Origin: Ideonella sp.
GTDB taxonomy: Bacteria > Pseudomonadota > Gammaproteobacteria > Burkholderiales > Burkholderiaceae_C
Direction of reading: 5' to 3'
Length of the DNA: 64,000 nt
Assembly (NCBI GenBank): GCA_015075165.1
Contig: JABTUY010000002.1
Coordinates: forward strand, 558,001-622,000
The notes below the pieces were generated by a model. The model had not been told where the DNA came from. It worked only from the letters and a program-made list of their open reading frames with translations, and searched no databases. Positions 19,524 through 28,574 of the stretch are shown here, in pieces. Position numbers and translations under genes: made by a program. Position 1 is the first letter of the stretch, and every line of letters begins with the position of its first letter.

Positions 19524-20515
19524 GCACACCGTCGGCGCCGGCCGGCGAACGGGGCGAGGCCGCTGCGAGCGGCGATCCCACTGAACCTGCCGTGCACGGC
19601 GAACGCACCGCATCCGCCGCGCACGGCGGGGGCCACGAACGCGCCTTCGGCATCGGACTCGCGCTGGCGATCGCCGGCTCGATCGCGTTCTCGGGCAAGG
19701 CGATCATCGTCAAGCTCGCGTATCGCTACGGCGTCGACGCGGTCACGCTGATCATGTATCGCATGCTGTTCGCGCTGCCGATGTTCGTGGCGCTCGCATG
19801 GTGGTCCGGACGCGGCCGCCCGCCGCTCGCGGCGCGCGACTGGCGCATCGTGGTCGTGCTCGGCTTCTTCGGCTACTACCTGGCGAGTTACCTCGACTTC
19901 GCCGGCCTGCAGTACGTGACCGCGGGTCTCGAACGCCTGATGCTGTACCTCAATCCGACGCTGGTGCTGCTGCTGTCGTGGCTGCTGTACCGCAAGCCGG
20001 TCGGCCTGCGCCAGCTCGGTGCGATGGCGATCAGCTACATCGGCGTGGCGCTGGTGTTCGGCCACGAGCTGACGCTGGCCGCCCCCAATGCCGCGCTCGG
20101 CGCCGCACTGGTGTTCGCCAGCGCGCTGAGCTATGCGCTGTACCTCGTGGTCGGCGCCGAGGAGGTCAAGCGCCTCGGCGCGATGCGCCTCACCGGGCTG
20201 GCGTCGACGGTGGCGTGCGGGCTGTGCATCGCGCAGTTCGTCGTGCTGCGGCCGCTGTCGGCCGCGGCGGTCGCGCCGCCGGTGCTGTGGCTGTCGCTGC
20301 TGAACGCGGTGGCCTGCACGGTGGCACCGATCCTGATGGTGATGGCGGCGATGGAGCGCATCGGCGCGGCGCTGACCGCGCAGACCGGCATGATCGGGCC
20401 GCTGGCGACGATCACGATGGGCGTGCTGCTGCTCGGCGAACCGTTCACCGCCTGGATCGCAGCGGGCACGGCGTTCGTGCTGGCGGGCATCTGGCTGCTG
20501 GCACGGCTGCGCTGA
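19520..20515 (+). CDS. EamA/DMT family transporter
   Basis: 331 aa with GTG start overlapping the oprM-like stop. No earlier ATG fits, and the next ATG falls within the membrane region. A hydrophilic 45-residue N-terminus precedes ten hydrophobic segments in two five-helix EamA halves (FGIGLALAIAGSIAFSGKAIIVKLAYRYG... and ALGAALVFASALSYALYLVVGAE...). Ends with PFTAWIAAGTAFVLAGIWLL, typical of the family. Likely exports a metabolite. The link with the RND pump is positional and may reflect co-transcription only. Confidence 0.88.
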   Translation: MSTPSAPAGERGEAAASGDPTEPAVHGERTASAAHGGGHERAFGIGLALAIAGSIAFSGKAIIVKLAYRYGVDAVTLIMYRMLFALPMFVALAWWSGRGRPPLAARDWRIVVVLGFFGYYLASYLDFAGLQYVTAGLERLMLYLNPTLVLLLSWLLYRKPVGLRQLGAMAISYIGVALVFGHELTLAAPNAALGAALVFASALSYALYLVVGAEEVKRLGAMRLTGLASTVACGLCIAQFVVLRPLSAAAVAPPVLWLSLLNAVACTVAPILMVMAAMERIGAALTAQTGMIGPLATITMGVLLLGEPFTAWIAAGTAFVLAGIWLLARLR

Positions 20516-20622
20516 AGGGGCTTGATCGCGATACCGTTCCGAGGCGATGCATCAGCCGACTTCTATGCGCTCGATGCGGCTGTTCGGCAATCGGCGCGTC
20601 CGCGCCGCGCCGAGCTGACCTG

Positions 20623-20798
20623 CTGCCTCCGTGTCCTCCGCGCTCAGGCTGCTCTCGCAGCCTGACCGCTCCCCTTTACCTATGCCAGCCGGTCACCCGA
20701 CGTCCTCAGCCTTGCGATCACCGCGACCTGCGACGAGCAGGTGCACGCCACGGTGTCGAACGAGCGCCGCGGCGCGGAGGCGCCGGTCCGGCGAACGC
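20623..20798. repeat. Nested palindromic repeat (copy B)
   Basis: Second copy of the element at 13225-13341, in the 300-bp gap between the convergent EamA and corA genes. The first 43 bases (20623-20665) match copy A exactly; similarity continues through a CCAGCCGGTCACCCG block and again around TCGAACGAGC near 20757. The inner stem has one mismatch and the outer left arm is degraded, so this copy looks older. No other feature is evident in 20516-20815. Confidence 0.75.
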
Positions 20799-20815
20799 TG
20801 GATGTCGAACGCCGG

Positions 20816-21781
20816 CTACACCCACCCCGCGCGCCGGAAGCGCCAGTACAGCAGGCCCGCGGCGGTGGCGATGATGCCCAGCGCCAGCGGGTAGCCGTAG
20901 GCCCATTTCAGCTCGGGCATTTTCTCGAAGTTCATACCCCAGATGCCGGCCAGCATCGTCGACACCGCGAAGATCGCGGCCCACGCGGCGAGCCGCTTGG
21001 TGGTCTCCGATTCCTCGATCGTCACCATCGACAGGTTGACCTGGATCGCGGTGCCGATGGTGTCGCGGATCGCGTCGATCGAGCCGTTGATGCGCGTGAG
21101 ATGGTCGTGCACGTCGCGAAAGTACTCCTGCATGTTCTGGCACACCGCGGGCACGCGGCCGCCGTAGAGCTTGCCCAGCACCTCGAGCAGCGGCGCCACC
21201 GCGTGGCGCAACGCGGCGGCGCGGCGCTTCAGCTCGTACAGGCGCTCGATGTTCGAGCGCGCGGCGCCGGGCCGGAAGATCTGCGCCTCGATCTCTTCGA
21301 GATCGGTTTCGAGCTCGTCGAGCAGCGGGAAGTAGCGGTCGACCACCGCATCCATCAACGCATAGAACACGAAGCCGGCGCCGCGTGCCAGCAGCTCGGG
21401 CTCGCGCTCGCAGCGCTCGCGCACGCCCAGGAAGCCATGCTGGCTGCGGTTGCGCACCGAGAGCACGAAGTTCTGTCCGACGAAGATCGCCACTTCACCG
21501 GCCTGCAGTTCGCCCTGCTCCAGCTCGAGCAGTTGCATCACCACGAACACGGTGGCGCCGTACTCCTCGATCTTCGGCCGCTGGTGGCCCTTGCGCGCGT
21601 CCTCGATCGCCAGGTCGTGCAGGTCGAACGCGCGCTGCACCTGCGCCAGCTCGTCGTCGGTGGCGTCGCGCAGCGCGACCCACACGAAGCCCTCGGGGCG
21701 GCGCAGCCACTGGCCGATCTGGTCGATCTCGAGATCGGCCATCTTGCAGCCGTGCTGGTACGCGACGCAGTTGATCAGCAT
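20816..21781 (-). CDS. corA: CorA family Mg2+/divalent cation transporter
   Basis: 321 aa. A long soluble N-terminal domain with acidic helices (DELETDLEEIEAQIF) leads to two C-terminal membrane helices. Between them is the selectivity signature GMN within GIWGMNFEKMPEL. The length and order match CorA pentameric channels for Mg2+ (also Co2+/Ni2+). Last gene of a minus-strand run after the thioredoxin and CcdA genes, with a 91-bp gap. An internal ATG at codon 14 is an alternative start. Confidence 0.93.
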   Translation of the reverse strand: MLINCVAYQHGCKMADLEIDQIGQWLRRPEGFVWVALRDATDDELAQVQRAFDLHDLAIEDARKGHQRPKIEEYGATVFVVMQLLELEQGELQAGEVAIFVGQNFVLSVRNRSQHGFLGVRERCEREPELLARGAGFVFYALMDAVVDRYFPLLDELETDLEEIEAQIFRPGAARSNIERLYELKRRAAALRHAVAPLLEVLGKLYGGRVPAVCQNMQEYFRDVHDHLTRINGSIDAIRDTIGTAIQVNLSMVTIEESETTKRLAAWAAIFAVSTMLAGIWGMNFEKMPELKWAYGYPLALGIIATAAGLLYWRFRRAGWV

Positions 21782-21872
21782 GACCGGTCCGTGCGAGTTC
21801 GATCGAGGCGCGATCTTCGCACGCGCGCGCGCGCGGGCCCTGTCCGCGGCCGAGGCGGTGGCGCCGGCAGCG

Positions 21873-22601
21873 TCAGAAGCGCGTGGTCAGCTCGGTCAGC
21901 CAGGCCGGCGAGGCCTGCACCGCCCAGGCCTCGAAGCGCTTGTCGGCACCGGTGAGGATGGCCACGCCCACCACCAGCAGCAGGCCGCCGAGCACCATCT
22001 TGCCGACCTTGCCGGCGGCCATCATGCGGCCGCGCACGCGCATCACGGTGGCGCGCGACAGCGAGCCCAGCACCACCAGCGGCGTGCCGGCGCCGATGCC
22101 GAACAGCACCATCAGCAGCGCAATCTGCGACAGGTGCTGGCCCTGCGAGGCCAGCGTGGTCGCCGCGCCCAGCGTCGGCCCGACGCACGGGCTCCAGACG
22201 ATGCCCAGCACCAGCCCGATCACGAACTGGCCGGGCAGGCCGTCGAGCTTGATGCGCGCGAGCAGGCTGTCGCCGGCGCTGCTCAGGCCTGAAGTGGCGA
22301 CCGCGAAGCGCTCCTGCAGGCGGGACGACAGCAGCACGATCGCGAACGCGATCAGGATCACCGCGGCCACGGTGCGGAAGGTGGCGGCGTCGAGCCCGAG
22401 CGAGGCGCCGACGGTGGCGACGAAGATGCCCACGGTGGCGAACGAGATCGCCAGCCCGAGCGCGAGCGCGAACGGGCCCTGGCGATGCGCGCCGATCGCG
22501 GTGGCCAGCAGGATCGGCACCAGCGGCAGCACGCACGGCGACAGCGTGGACAGCAGCCCCGCGAGGTAGCCGAACGCGAAGGTGCCGAAGCCGAATTCCA
22601 T
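21873..22601 (-). CDS. CcdA/DsbD-type transmembrane thiol-disulfide transporter
   Basis: 242 aa, six or more membrane helices. The two functional cysteines are present in conserved settings: LSTLSPCVLPLVP near the N-terminus and GIVWSPCVGPTLGA in the second half. CcdA proteins carry electrons from cytoplasmic thioredoxin to periplasmic thiol proteins. The gene lies 9 bp after a periplasmic thioredoxin gene, its likely redox partner. It may serve cytochrome c maturation or disulfide repair. Confidence 0.9.
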   Translation of the reverse strand: MEFGFGTFAFGYLAGLLSTLSPCVLPLVPILLATAIGAHRQGPFALALGLAISFATVGIFVATVGASLGLDAATFRTVAAVILIAFAIVLLSSRLQERFAVATSGLSSAGDSLLARIKLDGLPGQFVIGLVLGIVWSPCVGPTLGAATTLASQGQHLSQIALLMVLFGIGAGTPLVVLGSLSRATVMRVRGRMMAAGKVGKMVLGGLLLVVGVAILTGADKRFEAWAVQASPAWLTELTTRF

Positions 22602-22610
22602 CGCGGCCGC

Positions 22611-22994
22611 CTACAGCGCCTTGTCGAATGTGCCTTCGATCGCTGCGCGCGTGGTCTGGCCGGTCGAGCGCGCCACCTCCTTGCCGCCCTTGAAGACGAC
22701 GAAGGTGCTCTGCGTCGACACGCGCAGCGCCTTCTTCAGTGCCTTCTCGGTGTCGTAGTTGGCGACGAGGAACTGCACGTCCTTCATCTTCGGCTCGGCC
22801 AGCACCGCCTTGACGATCGGCTCCTGCTGCTTGCAGGTGGGGCACCAGTCGGCATGGAACTGCACGATCACCGGGCCGCCGGCGGCCACCGCCTGGTCGA
22901 ACGTCGGTTGGGTGTACGGCGCAGGGGTGGCCGCGAACGCGAGCGACCCCCACGAGAGCAAAGCGATGGTCCACAGGCGGATCCGGGTGCGCAT
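22611..22994 (-). CDS. Periplasmic thioredoxin-family protein
   Basis: 127 aa with a cleavable signal peptide (about 1-21, ending AFA). Thioredoxin fold with the active site WCPTC (Cys51, Cys54) and the cis-Pro region replaced by STFVVFKGGKE. It would receive electrons from the CcdA-like protein encoded 9 bp downstream and reduce periplasmic disulfides. Lacks the longer insertions of TlpA/ResA proteins. Confidence 0.9.
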   Translation of the reverse strand: MRTRIRLWTIALLSWGSLAFAATPAPYTQPTFDQAVAAGGPVIVQFHADWCPTCKQQEPIVKAVLAEPKMKDVQFLVANYDTEKALKKALRVSTQSTFVVFKGGKEVARSTGQTTRAAIEGTFDKAL

Positions 22995-23150
22995 GTAGCG
23001 GTGTCCTCTTTCGATGGCAGGGCGCGGGCCCGTTGCATGGGTCGGCCCGCGAGGGCGGAAATTACATCAGACGGCGACCGGCCCCGCGGCACGCGGCGGC
23101 CGACCCCGGCACGGTCCGGGCCTTGTCGGCAGCGACCGGGCGCGCGGGCG

Positions 23151-24017
23151 TCAGCGCGTCAGCACGCGCCGCACCGCATAGCTCAGGCCGTCGACCAGCG
23201 CCACCAGCAGCAGCATCGCGCCGAGGATGGTGGCGGTCTTCTGCATCTGGAACAGGCCCATGTGGTAGGCCAGCATCTGCCCCAGGCCGCCAGCCCCGAC
23301 GACGCCGAGCACCGCCGCGGCGCGGATGTTGTTCTCCCAGCGGTACAGCGTGTACGACACCAGCTGCGGCAGCACCTGCGGCAGCAGCGCATACAGCAGC
23401 ACCAGCGGCGCGCGCACACCGTGCGTGCGCAGCGCCGTCGCCGGCCCGGGCGGTGCGTTCTCGAACGCCTCGGCGAACAGCCGGCCGAGCACACCCGCGG
23501 TGTGCACGGCCAACGCCAGTGTGCCGGCGAACGGCCCGAGGCCGGCGCAGATCAGCAGCAGCGCGGCCCACACCAGCTCGGGAATCGCACGCAGCGCATT
23601 CAGCAGCAGCCGCGTCGGCGCGCGCCAGCGCGCACGCTCGCCGGCCTGCAACCGGCTCGCGGGCAGCGCCAGCCCCAGCGCCAGCAGCACCGCCAGCGCG
23701 GTGCCGACGGCCGACATCGCCAGCGTCTCCCAGGTGGCCACCAGCACGCGCTGCGCGAACGGCGGCGATACGTCGGGCGGGAAGAACTCGGCCACGAAGC
23801 GGCCCATGTTGGCCAGCGCCTGGGCCGACAGGAACTGCGCCCACTGCAGGTCGAGCGACCAGAAGCTCGCCAGCGTGAGCGCCAGCAGGCCGGCGACGAA
23901 CCAGCACAGGCGGCAGCGCACATCGAAGATCGGCGGCGGCAGCCGGTACGGCAGGTTGGCCGCCTCGGCCGTGCGCTGTGTGCGGCCGCCGGGCTCGGGG
24001 TTCGCGTGCGTTGCCAT
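23151..24017 (-). CDS. PhnE-type ABC transporter permease (putative selenium oxyanion uptake), second permease
   Basis: 288 aa from the ATG at 24017. Membrane permease with a PhnE-like C-terminal signature, LYRWENNIRAAAVLGVVGAGGLGQML, and upstream RAIPELVWAALLL; six or so helices. It is the last gene of the order binding protein, ATPase, permease, permease on the minus strand, 8 bp after the first permease. Family membership alone would suggest phosphonate, but the binding protein and the nearby sen genes point to a selenium compound. That substrate call is inference. Confidence 0.85.
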   Translation of the reverse strand: MATHANPEPGGRTQRTAEAANLPYRLPPPIFDVRCRLCWFVAGLLALTLASFWSLDLQWAQFLSAQALANMGRFVAEFFPPDVSPPFAQRVLVATWETLAMSAVGTALAVLLALGLALPASRLQAGERARWRAPTRLLLNALRAIPELVWAALLLICAGLGPFAGTLALAVHTAGVLGRLFAEAFENAPPGPATALRTHGVRAPLVLLYALLPQVLPQLVSYTLYRWENNIRAAAVLGVVGAGGLGQMLAYHMGLFQMQKTATILGAMLLLVALVDGLSYAVRRVLTR

Positions 24018-24025
24018 CGCGCGGG

Positions 24026-24880
24026 TCACCCCAGTTGCCGGCGCAGCCAGCCGCTGGCGCGATCGGCCAGCGCGACCAGCGCCACGAACACCAGCAGGAT
24101 CGTCGCCACCTCGGCGCCGGCCAGCATCTTCATCGATGAATCGAGCTCCTGGCCGAGGCCGCCGGCGCCGACGAAGCCCAGCACCACCGACGAGCGGATC
24201 GCGCACTCCCAGCGGTACACCGTGTACGAGGTCAGCTCGTTCGCGTTCTGCGGCAGCAGCCCGTAGCAGAAGGCCTGCAGCCGGCTGCAGCCGTTGCGCA
24301 GCAGGTTGCGCGCGGCATGGCCTTCGCCGCTCTCGAGGATCTCGCCGTACACCTTGCCGAGCATGCCGCCGTAGGTGAGCGCGATCGCCAGCACGCCGGC
24401 GGTGGGCCCGAGGCCGACGACGCGCACGAACACCAGCGCCCACACCAGCTCGGGCACGCTGCGCAGCACGATCAGCGCGCCGCGCAGGCCCTGGCGCAGC
24501 ACGAACGGGCCGGCGGCCATGCGGCCGGCCAGCGCCGACACCGACAGCGCGCGCGTCGACAACAGCGTGGCCGGCACGGCGAGCAGCAGCGCCAGCGCGA
24601 TGCCGGCGGTGGCGATGGCCACCGTGCGCCAGGTTTGCTGCAGCACCAGCCAGAGAAAGTCGGGGCTGACGCGCGGCGGCACGAACGAGGCCAGGAAGTT
24701 CGCGGTCACCTTGAGGCTGCGCGCATCCCACAGCACCCAGGGCTTGAACTCGGTGGCCACCAGCAGCGGCCACAGCAGCGCCAGCGCGCCGCCGGCCAGC
24801 AGCACGCGGCCGCGCCACGCCGGGTCGCGCACCGGCGGCGCGGCGATGCGCTGGGTGCCCAACGTTGCGTTCAACGGCAT
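24026..24880 (-). CDS. PhnE-type ABC transporter permease, first permease
   Basis: 284 aa from the ATG at 24880, overlapping the ATPase stop by 10 bp. About six hydrophobic segments. The EAA-like cytoplasmic loop is YRWECAIRSSVVLGFVGAGGLGQELDSSMKML, the PhnE pattern, with RSVPELVWALVFV before it. It is paralogous to the next gene, as in PhnE1/PhnE2 heterodimeric transporters. Confidence 0.85.
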   Translation of the reverse strand: MPLNATLGTQRIAAPPVRDPAWRGRVLLAGGALALLWPLLVATEFKPWVLWDARSLKVTANFLASFVPPRVSPDFLWLVLQQTWRTVAIATAGIALALLLAVPATLLSTRALSVSALAGRMAAGPFVLRQGLRGALIVLRSVPELVWALVFVRVVGLGPTAGVLAIALTYGGMLGKVYGEILESGEGHAARNLLRNGCSRLQAFCYGLLPQNANELTSYTVYRWECAIRSSVVLGFVGAGGLGQELDSSMKMLAGAEVATILLVFVALVALADRASGWLRRQLG

Positions 24881-25728
24881 GTGGCCGACGGCAGCGGCGG
24901 TGCCGGTTCGTCGAACGGATCGGCCGGCGGCAGTGGCCCGAACGCAGCCGCCGCGGCCAGGCCCGCGGACGCCGCCGGCGCTTGCGCATACAGTGCGCGC
25001 AGCCGCTCGCGGCTGACCTGCGCCACCGGCAGGTCGAACGCCACCGCGCCGTCGCGCAGGCCGACGATGCGCGGGAAGTGCGCCAGCGCGATCTCCACGT
25101 CGTGCAGCGTGGCCACCAGCGTGCGGCCATCGGCGCGCGCGGCGTCGGTGAGCGTGGCGATGGCCTGCGCCGCGCGCGCCGGGTCGAGCGCCGACAGCGG
25201 CTCGTCGATCAGCCACAGCCGCGCCGGCGCCAGCAGCGCGCGCGCCAGCCCCACGCGCTGGCGCTCGCCGCCCGAGAGGCGGTCGACGCGCTCGAACAGC
25301 TTCTCGGCGACGTCGAAGCGCTGCAGCGCGAGGTGCGCAGCCGCAATGTCGCTCGGGTAGAACAGCGAACGCACGCTGGCCGCCAGGCTCTGCGCCGGCA
25401 GGCGGCCGGCGAGCACGCTGGTCACCACGCGCTGGCGCGGCGGCAGCGGCGGCACCTGCGGCGCCAGGAACAGCCGGCCGCGCAGCCGCGTCAGCTCGCG
25501 CCGCGGCAGTGACCACGGGTTGCGGCCGTCGAGTTGCACCGTGCCGCGCTCGGGCTTCAGCGCGGCGGCCGCGCACAGCAGCAGCGTGGTCTTGCCGGCG
25601 CCCGAGGGCCCGATCACCGCCACCTGCTCGCCGGCCGCGACGCGCAGCGACAGCCGCGTCAGCGCGGCCGGCGCGCCGCGGCGCGCGGCCAGCGGGCGGG
25701 CGTCGACGGCATCGAAGTCGAGTCGCAT
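24871..25728 (-). CDS. ABC transporter ATP-binding protein (PhnC-like, putative selenium uptake)
   Basis: 285 aa. Walker A GPSGAGKTT, Q-loop region FLAPQVPPLPP, signature LSGGERQRVGLARAL, Walker B LWLIDEPLSALD and H-loop ATLHDVEIA are all present, so it should be active. An unusual Ala/Pro-rich tail of about 40 residues follows the ATPase fold. It lies 52 bp after the binding-protein gene and overlaps the first permease by 10 bp. Confidence 0.88.
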   Translation of the reverse strand: MRLDFDAVDARPLAARRGAPAALTRLSLRVAAGEQVAVIGPSGAGKTTLLLCAAAALKPERGTVQLDGRNPWSLPRRELTRLRGRLFLAPQVPPLPPRQRVVTSVLAGRLPAQSLAASVRSLFYPSDIAAAHLALQRFDVAEKLFERVDRLSGGERQRVGLARALLAPARLWLIDEPLSALDPARAAQAIATLTDAARADGRTLVATLHDVEIALAHFPRIVGLRDGAVAFDLPVAQVSRERLRALYAQAPAASAGLAAAAAFGPLPPADPFDEPAPPLPSATCR

Positions 25729-25780
25729 GGGTTGGCGGTCAAGCGTTGCGCAAGGGGGCGGCGCGCCGACCCCGTGGGGC

Positions 25781-26647
25781 TCAGAGCAGGCTGGCGCTGC
25801 GCGCGGCCGCCTCGATGCCCTTGTAGTTGTCGGGCTTGCTCGGCACGAAGCGCGTGGCGCGCTGCAGGTCGAGCACGGCGCGGCCCTCGGCGGTGCTGCG
25901 ATCGAGCCGCAGCAGGGCCTGCGTCAGCTTCTCGCGCAGTGCGGCGGGCATGCTGGCGTGCACCGTCCAGTTGTAGTCGTGGTACGGCGGCGTGGTGTAG
26001 AACACCCGCACCTTGGCCGGGTCGACGCGCTTGTCGGCCACCAGCTTCTCCCACACCGAGATGTTCAGCGCGCCGGCGTCGACCTTGCCCGACGCCACTG
26101 CGGCCACGGTGGCGTCGTGCGCGCCGCTGTAGGCGACGCGGCGAAACGCCTGGTCGGGGTCGATGCCGGCCTGCAGCAGGAACGCGCGCGGCATCAGGTG
26201 GCCGCTGGTGGAGCTTTGCGAGCCGAAGGTCACGTCCTTGCCCTTCAGGTCGGCCAGCGAGCGGATCGCCGGGTCGGTGGTGATGAACACCGAGCGGAAC
26301 TTCTCGTCCTCCTCGCGCTGCACGATCGGAATCACCTTGCCGCCGGAGCGCGCGTAGGCCTGCACGAACGTGAAGCCGCCGAACCACGCCATCTCGACCT
26401 TCTGGTTGATCAGCGCCTCGACCGCGGCGGCGTAGTCGGTCACCGGCGTCCACTGCACCTTCATGCCCAGCTCGCGCTCGAGGTACTGCACCAGCGGCGC
26501 GGCCTTGCGCGCCAGCTCGGTCGGCGATTCGTCGGGGATCGCGGTGATGCGCAACACCGGCTGCGCCAGCGCCGACAGCGCGGCCAGCGACAACAGCAGG
26601 CCGGCGGCAAGCACGGCGAGCAAGCGTTGGGGGTGAAGGCGGGTCAA
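25781..26647 (-). CDS. PhnD-family periplasmic binding protein, putative selenate-binding branch
   Basis: 288 aa, starting at a TTG codon (26645-26647) preceded by GGAGA five bases upstream; no ATG fits the signal peptide (LLAVLAAGLLLSLAALSALA). The mature part has IPDESPTELARK, VTDYAAAVEALINQKVEMAWFGGFTFVQA, SSTSGHLMPRAFLL, YSGAHDATV and YHDYNWTVHASM, the pattern recalled from the 'putative selenate ABC transporter substrate-binding protein' group rather than classic PhnD. The gene lies beside senABC, from which it is now separated by a group II intron. The ligand is not proven. Confidence 0.85.
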   Translation of the reverse strand: MTRLHPQRLLAVLAAGLLLSLAALSALAQPVLRITAIPDESPTELARKAAPLVQYLERELGMKVQWTPVTDYAAAVEALINQKVEMAWFGGFTFVQAYARSGGKVIPIVQREEDEKFRSVFITTDPAIRSLADLKGKDVTFGSQSSTSGHLMPRAFLLQAGIDPDQAFRRVAYSGAHDATVAAVASGKVDAGALNISVWEKLVADKRVDPAKVRVFYTTPPYHDYNWTVHASMPAALREKLTQALLRLDRSTAEGRAVLDLQRATRFVPSKPDNYKGIEAAARSASLL

Positions 26648-27048
26648 GGCGGTCTCCGTGCGCCGGTCAAAACCGGCGAGATGTTGTGAATGAAAGAGTC
26701 ATACGTTGAAGGCTTAGCCAGCTACGGCGGCCCCGAGTCATGCGCTGTGACCCGTGAGGGAGCAGTTGAAGCGTTGACAGGGGTACGCGCGGGCCGGGTA
26801 TTGAGCCGCGTAATCCATGACCCCGGACTTCGGTCGCGGGGTGTCCGGGGTGCCGAGGCCGTGGAGACATGCCGAAGGCCACACCGGTGCGGCCGCATTG
26901 GCGAGGCTGCGTCGGACCCCGCGCGGTCAAAGACCCCGCGCACGCGCGGACACATCTCGCACGGGAACCGGGAGATCCCGCGTCCTGCTGCGGCCGCTCG
27001 GGAGAGCGTTGCCGCAGCGCGCATCGTGAAGCCCAAGGGCGTACGACG

Positions 27049-28557
27049 ATGAGCCACGGGCGCGGGAAGTCGGATCGCGGCGTAGTACCGAAGAAGCTGC
27101 CGAACAAGGCTGCGGGTGCAATCCCTGCGGCGGCGGAGGCGGTGGAGGGAAGGCTGCGAGCCAAGGGCAATGCTGTCGCGGCGCGCATGTCCCGGCGATC
27201 GAGCCGGGTCTATGACGTGGGAACGGCGCTCGACGGCATACGACAGACGGCACGAGGCCGTCGCGATGCGAAGTTCAGCGGACTGCTGCATCACATCTAC
27301 GCCATCGAACGCCTGCGGGCGGCGTACTACGCGCTGCGGCGCGACGCGGCTGCGGGCGTCGATGGGCAAACCTGGCACGGGTACGGCATCGATCTGGAAG
27401 TGAACCTTCTGGACCTGTCGGACCGGCTGGCCCGAGGGGGCTACCGCCCCGAGCCTGTGAGACGGGCGTACATCGACAAGGCCGACGGGAGTAAGCGCCC
27501 CCTGGGCGTGCCCGCGCTGGAGGACAAGATCGTCCAGCGCGCATCGGCCGAAGTCCTTGGAGCGATCTACGAGCAGGACTTCATCGGGTTCAGCTACGGG
27601 TTCAGGCCGGGCCGAAGCGCGCACGACGCGCTGGACGCCGTGGCCGTGGGTGTGACGGCAAGGAAGGTGAACTGGATCCTCGATGCGGACACCGCCAAGT
27701 TCTTCGACACCATCGATCAAGCTTGGCTGATCAAGTTCGTCGAGCATCGCGTGGCCGATGCGCGCGTGATCCGGCTGCTCAAGAAGTGGCTGCACGCGGG
27801 CGTGCTGGAAGACGGGCAGATCACGCGCAGCGAGCTGGGGACGGTGCAGGGCGGGAGCATCAGCCCGCTGCTGGCCAACATCTACCTGCACTACGCGTTC
27901 GATCTGTGGGTTGAGCAATGGCGGGGGCGCCATGCCCGAGGTGACGTGATCGTCGTGCGCTATGCCGACGATTGGGTGGCCGGGTTCCAGCACCGCGCCG
28001 ACGCCGAAGCCTTCAGGCGTGCGGTCGAGCAGCGGCTGGGGCAGTTCGGGCTGAAGCTGCACCCCGACAAGACGCGGCTGATCGAGTTCGGGCGTTTCGC
28101 GCGCGACAACCGCAGCCGACGCGGACAGGGCAAACCCGAGACCTTCGACTTCCTGGGCTTCACGCATTGCTGCGGCAAGAGCAGGAAGGGCCACTTCATG
28201 GTCTTGAGGTTGACCAGTGCCAAACGACTGCGGGCCAAGCTGCACGCGGTCAAGGACGAGTTGCGAAGGCGCATGCACCGCCCGATTGCCGAGCAGGGCC
28301 CGTACCTGCGAGCGGTGGTCAGCGGGCATGGCCGCTACTTCGCGGTGCCCTGCAACGGGGCACGGGTGCACGTCTTCCGAGAGCAGGTCGCCCGGCTGTG
28401 GCATCGCACGCTGTGCCGCCGCAGCCAGGCCAAGCACCTGAGCTGGAAGCGCATGCATCGGATCGTCGAACACTGGTTGCCCCGGCCACGCATCTGCCAC
28501 CCATACCCGAACCAACGTCTGATCGTCACGACCCGAGGCAAGAGCCGTGTGCGGTAG
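27049..28557 (+). CDS. Group II intron reverse transcriptase/maturase
   Basis: 502 aa from the ATG at 27049. RT domains 0-7 are recognisable: GVDGQTWHGYG, PVRRAYIDKADGSKRPLGVPALEDKIVQRA, GFSYGFRPGRSAHDAL, ILDADTAKFFDTID, GTVQGGSISPLLANIYL, and the catalytic YADD at about residues 305-308. A maturase domain X follows (GHGRYFAVPCNGARVHVFREQVARLWHR). There is no HNH endonuclease domain; the protein ends in GKSRVR with its stop inside domain V. Endonuclease-less introns generally insert using replication-fork primers. No frameshift is seen, so mobility may be retained. Confidence 0.93.
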   Translation: MSHGRGKSDRGVVPKKLPNKAAGAIPAAAEAVEGRLRAKGNAVAARMSRRSSRVYDVGTALDGIRQTARGRRDAKFSGLLHHIYAIERLRAAYYALRRDAAAGVDGQTWHGYGIDLEVNLLDLSDRLARGGYRPEPVRRAYIDKADGSKRPLGVPALEDKIVQRASAEVLGAIYEQDFIGFSYGFRPGRSAHDALDAVAVGVTARKVNWILDADTAKFFDTIDQAWLIKFVEHRVADARVIRLLKKWLHAGVLEDGQITRSELGTVQGGSISPLLANIYLHYAFDLWVEQWRGRHARGDVIVVRYADDWVAGFQHRADAEAFRRAVEQRLGQFGLKLHPDKTRLIEFGRFARDNRSRRGQGKPETFDFLGFTHCCGKSRKGHFMVLRLTSAKRLRAKLHAVKDELRRRMHRPIAEQGPYLRAVVSGHGRYFAVPCNGARVHVFREQVARLWHRTLCRRSQAKHLSWKRMHRIVEHWLPRPRICHPYPNQRLIVTTRGKSRVR

Positions 28558-28574
28558 CTCCGCATGCACGGATC
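28542..28574 (+). ncRNA. Group II intron catalytic domain V
   Basis: 33-nt hairpin beginning GAGCCGTGTGCGG, with a TAGC loop region and a complementary 3' arm. The AGC catalytic triad is present at positions 2-4. One oddity is an A where the usual U pairs with the triad G (…CACGGATC instead of …CACGGTTC). It overlaps the maturase stop codon. Confidence 0.75.

Noticed and set aside
23151-26647. Phosphonate (PhnCDE) uptake system
   Set aside because: The binding protein carries the selenate-type pattern and no phosphonate-degrading genes are in the window; not fully excluded.
26661-26678. Hairpin CGCCGGT-CAAA-ACCGGCG as a terminator or leader for the binding-protein gene
   Set aside because: It lies just inside the predicted 5' end of the group II intron (GTGCG) and matches the first hairpin of such introns; it has no T run.
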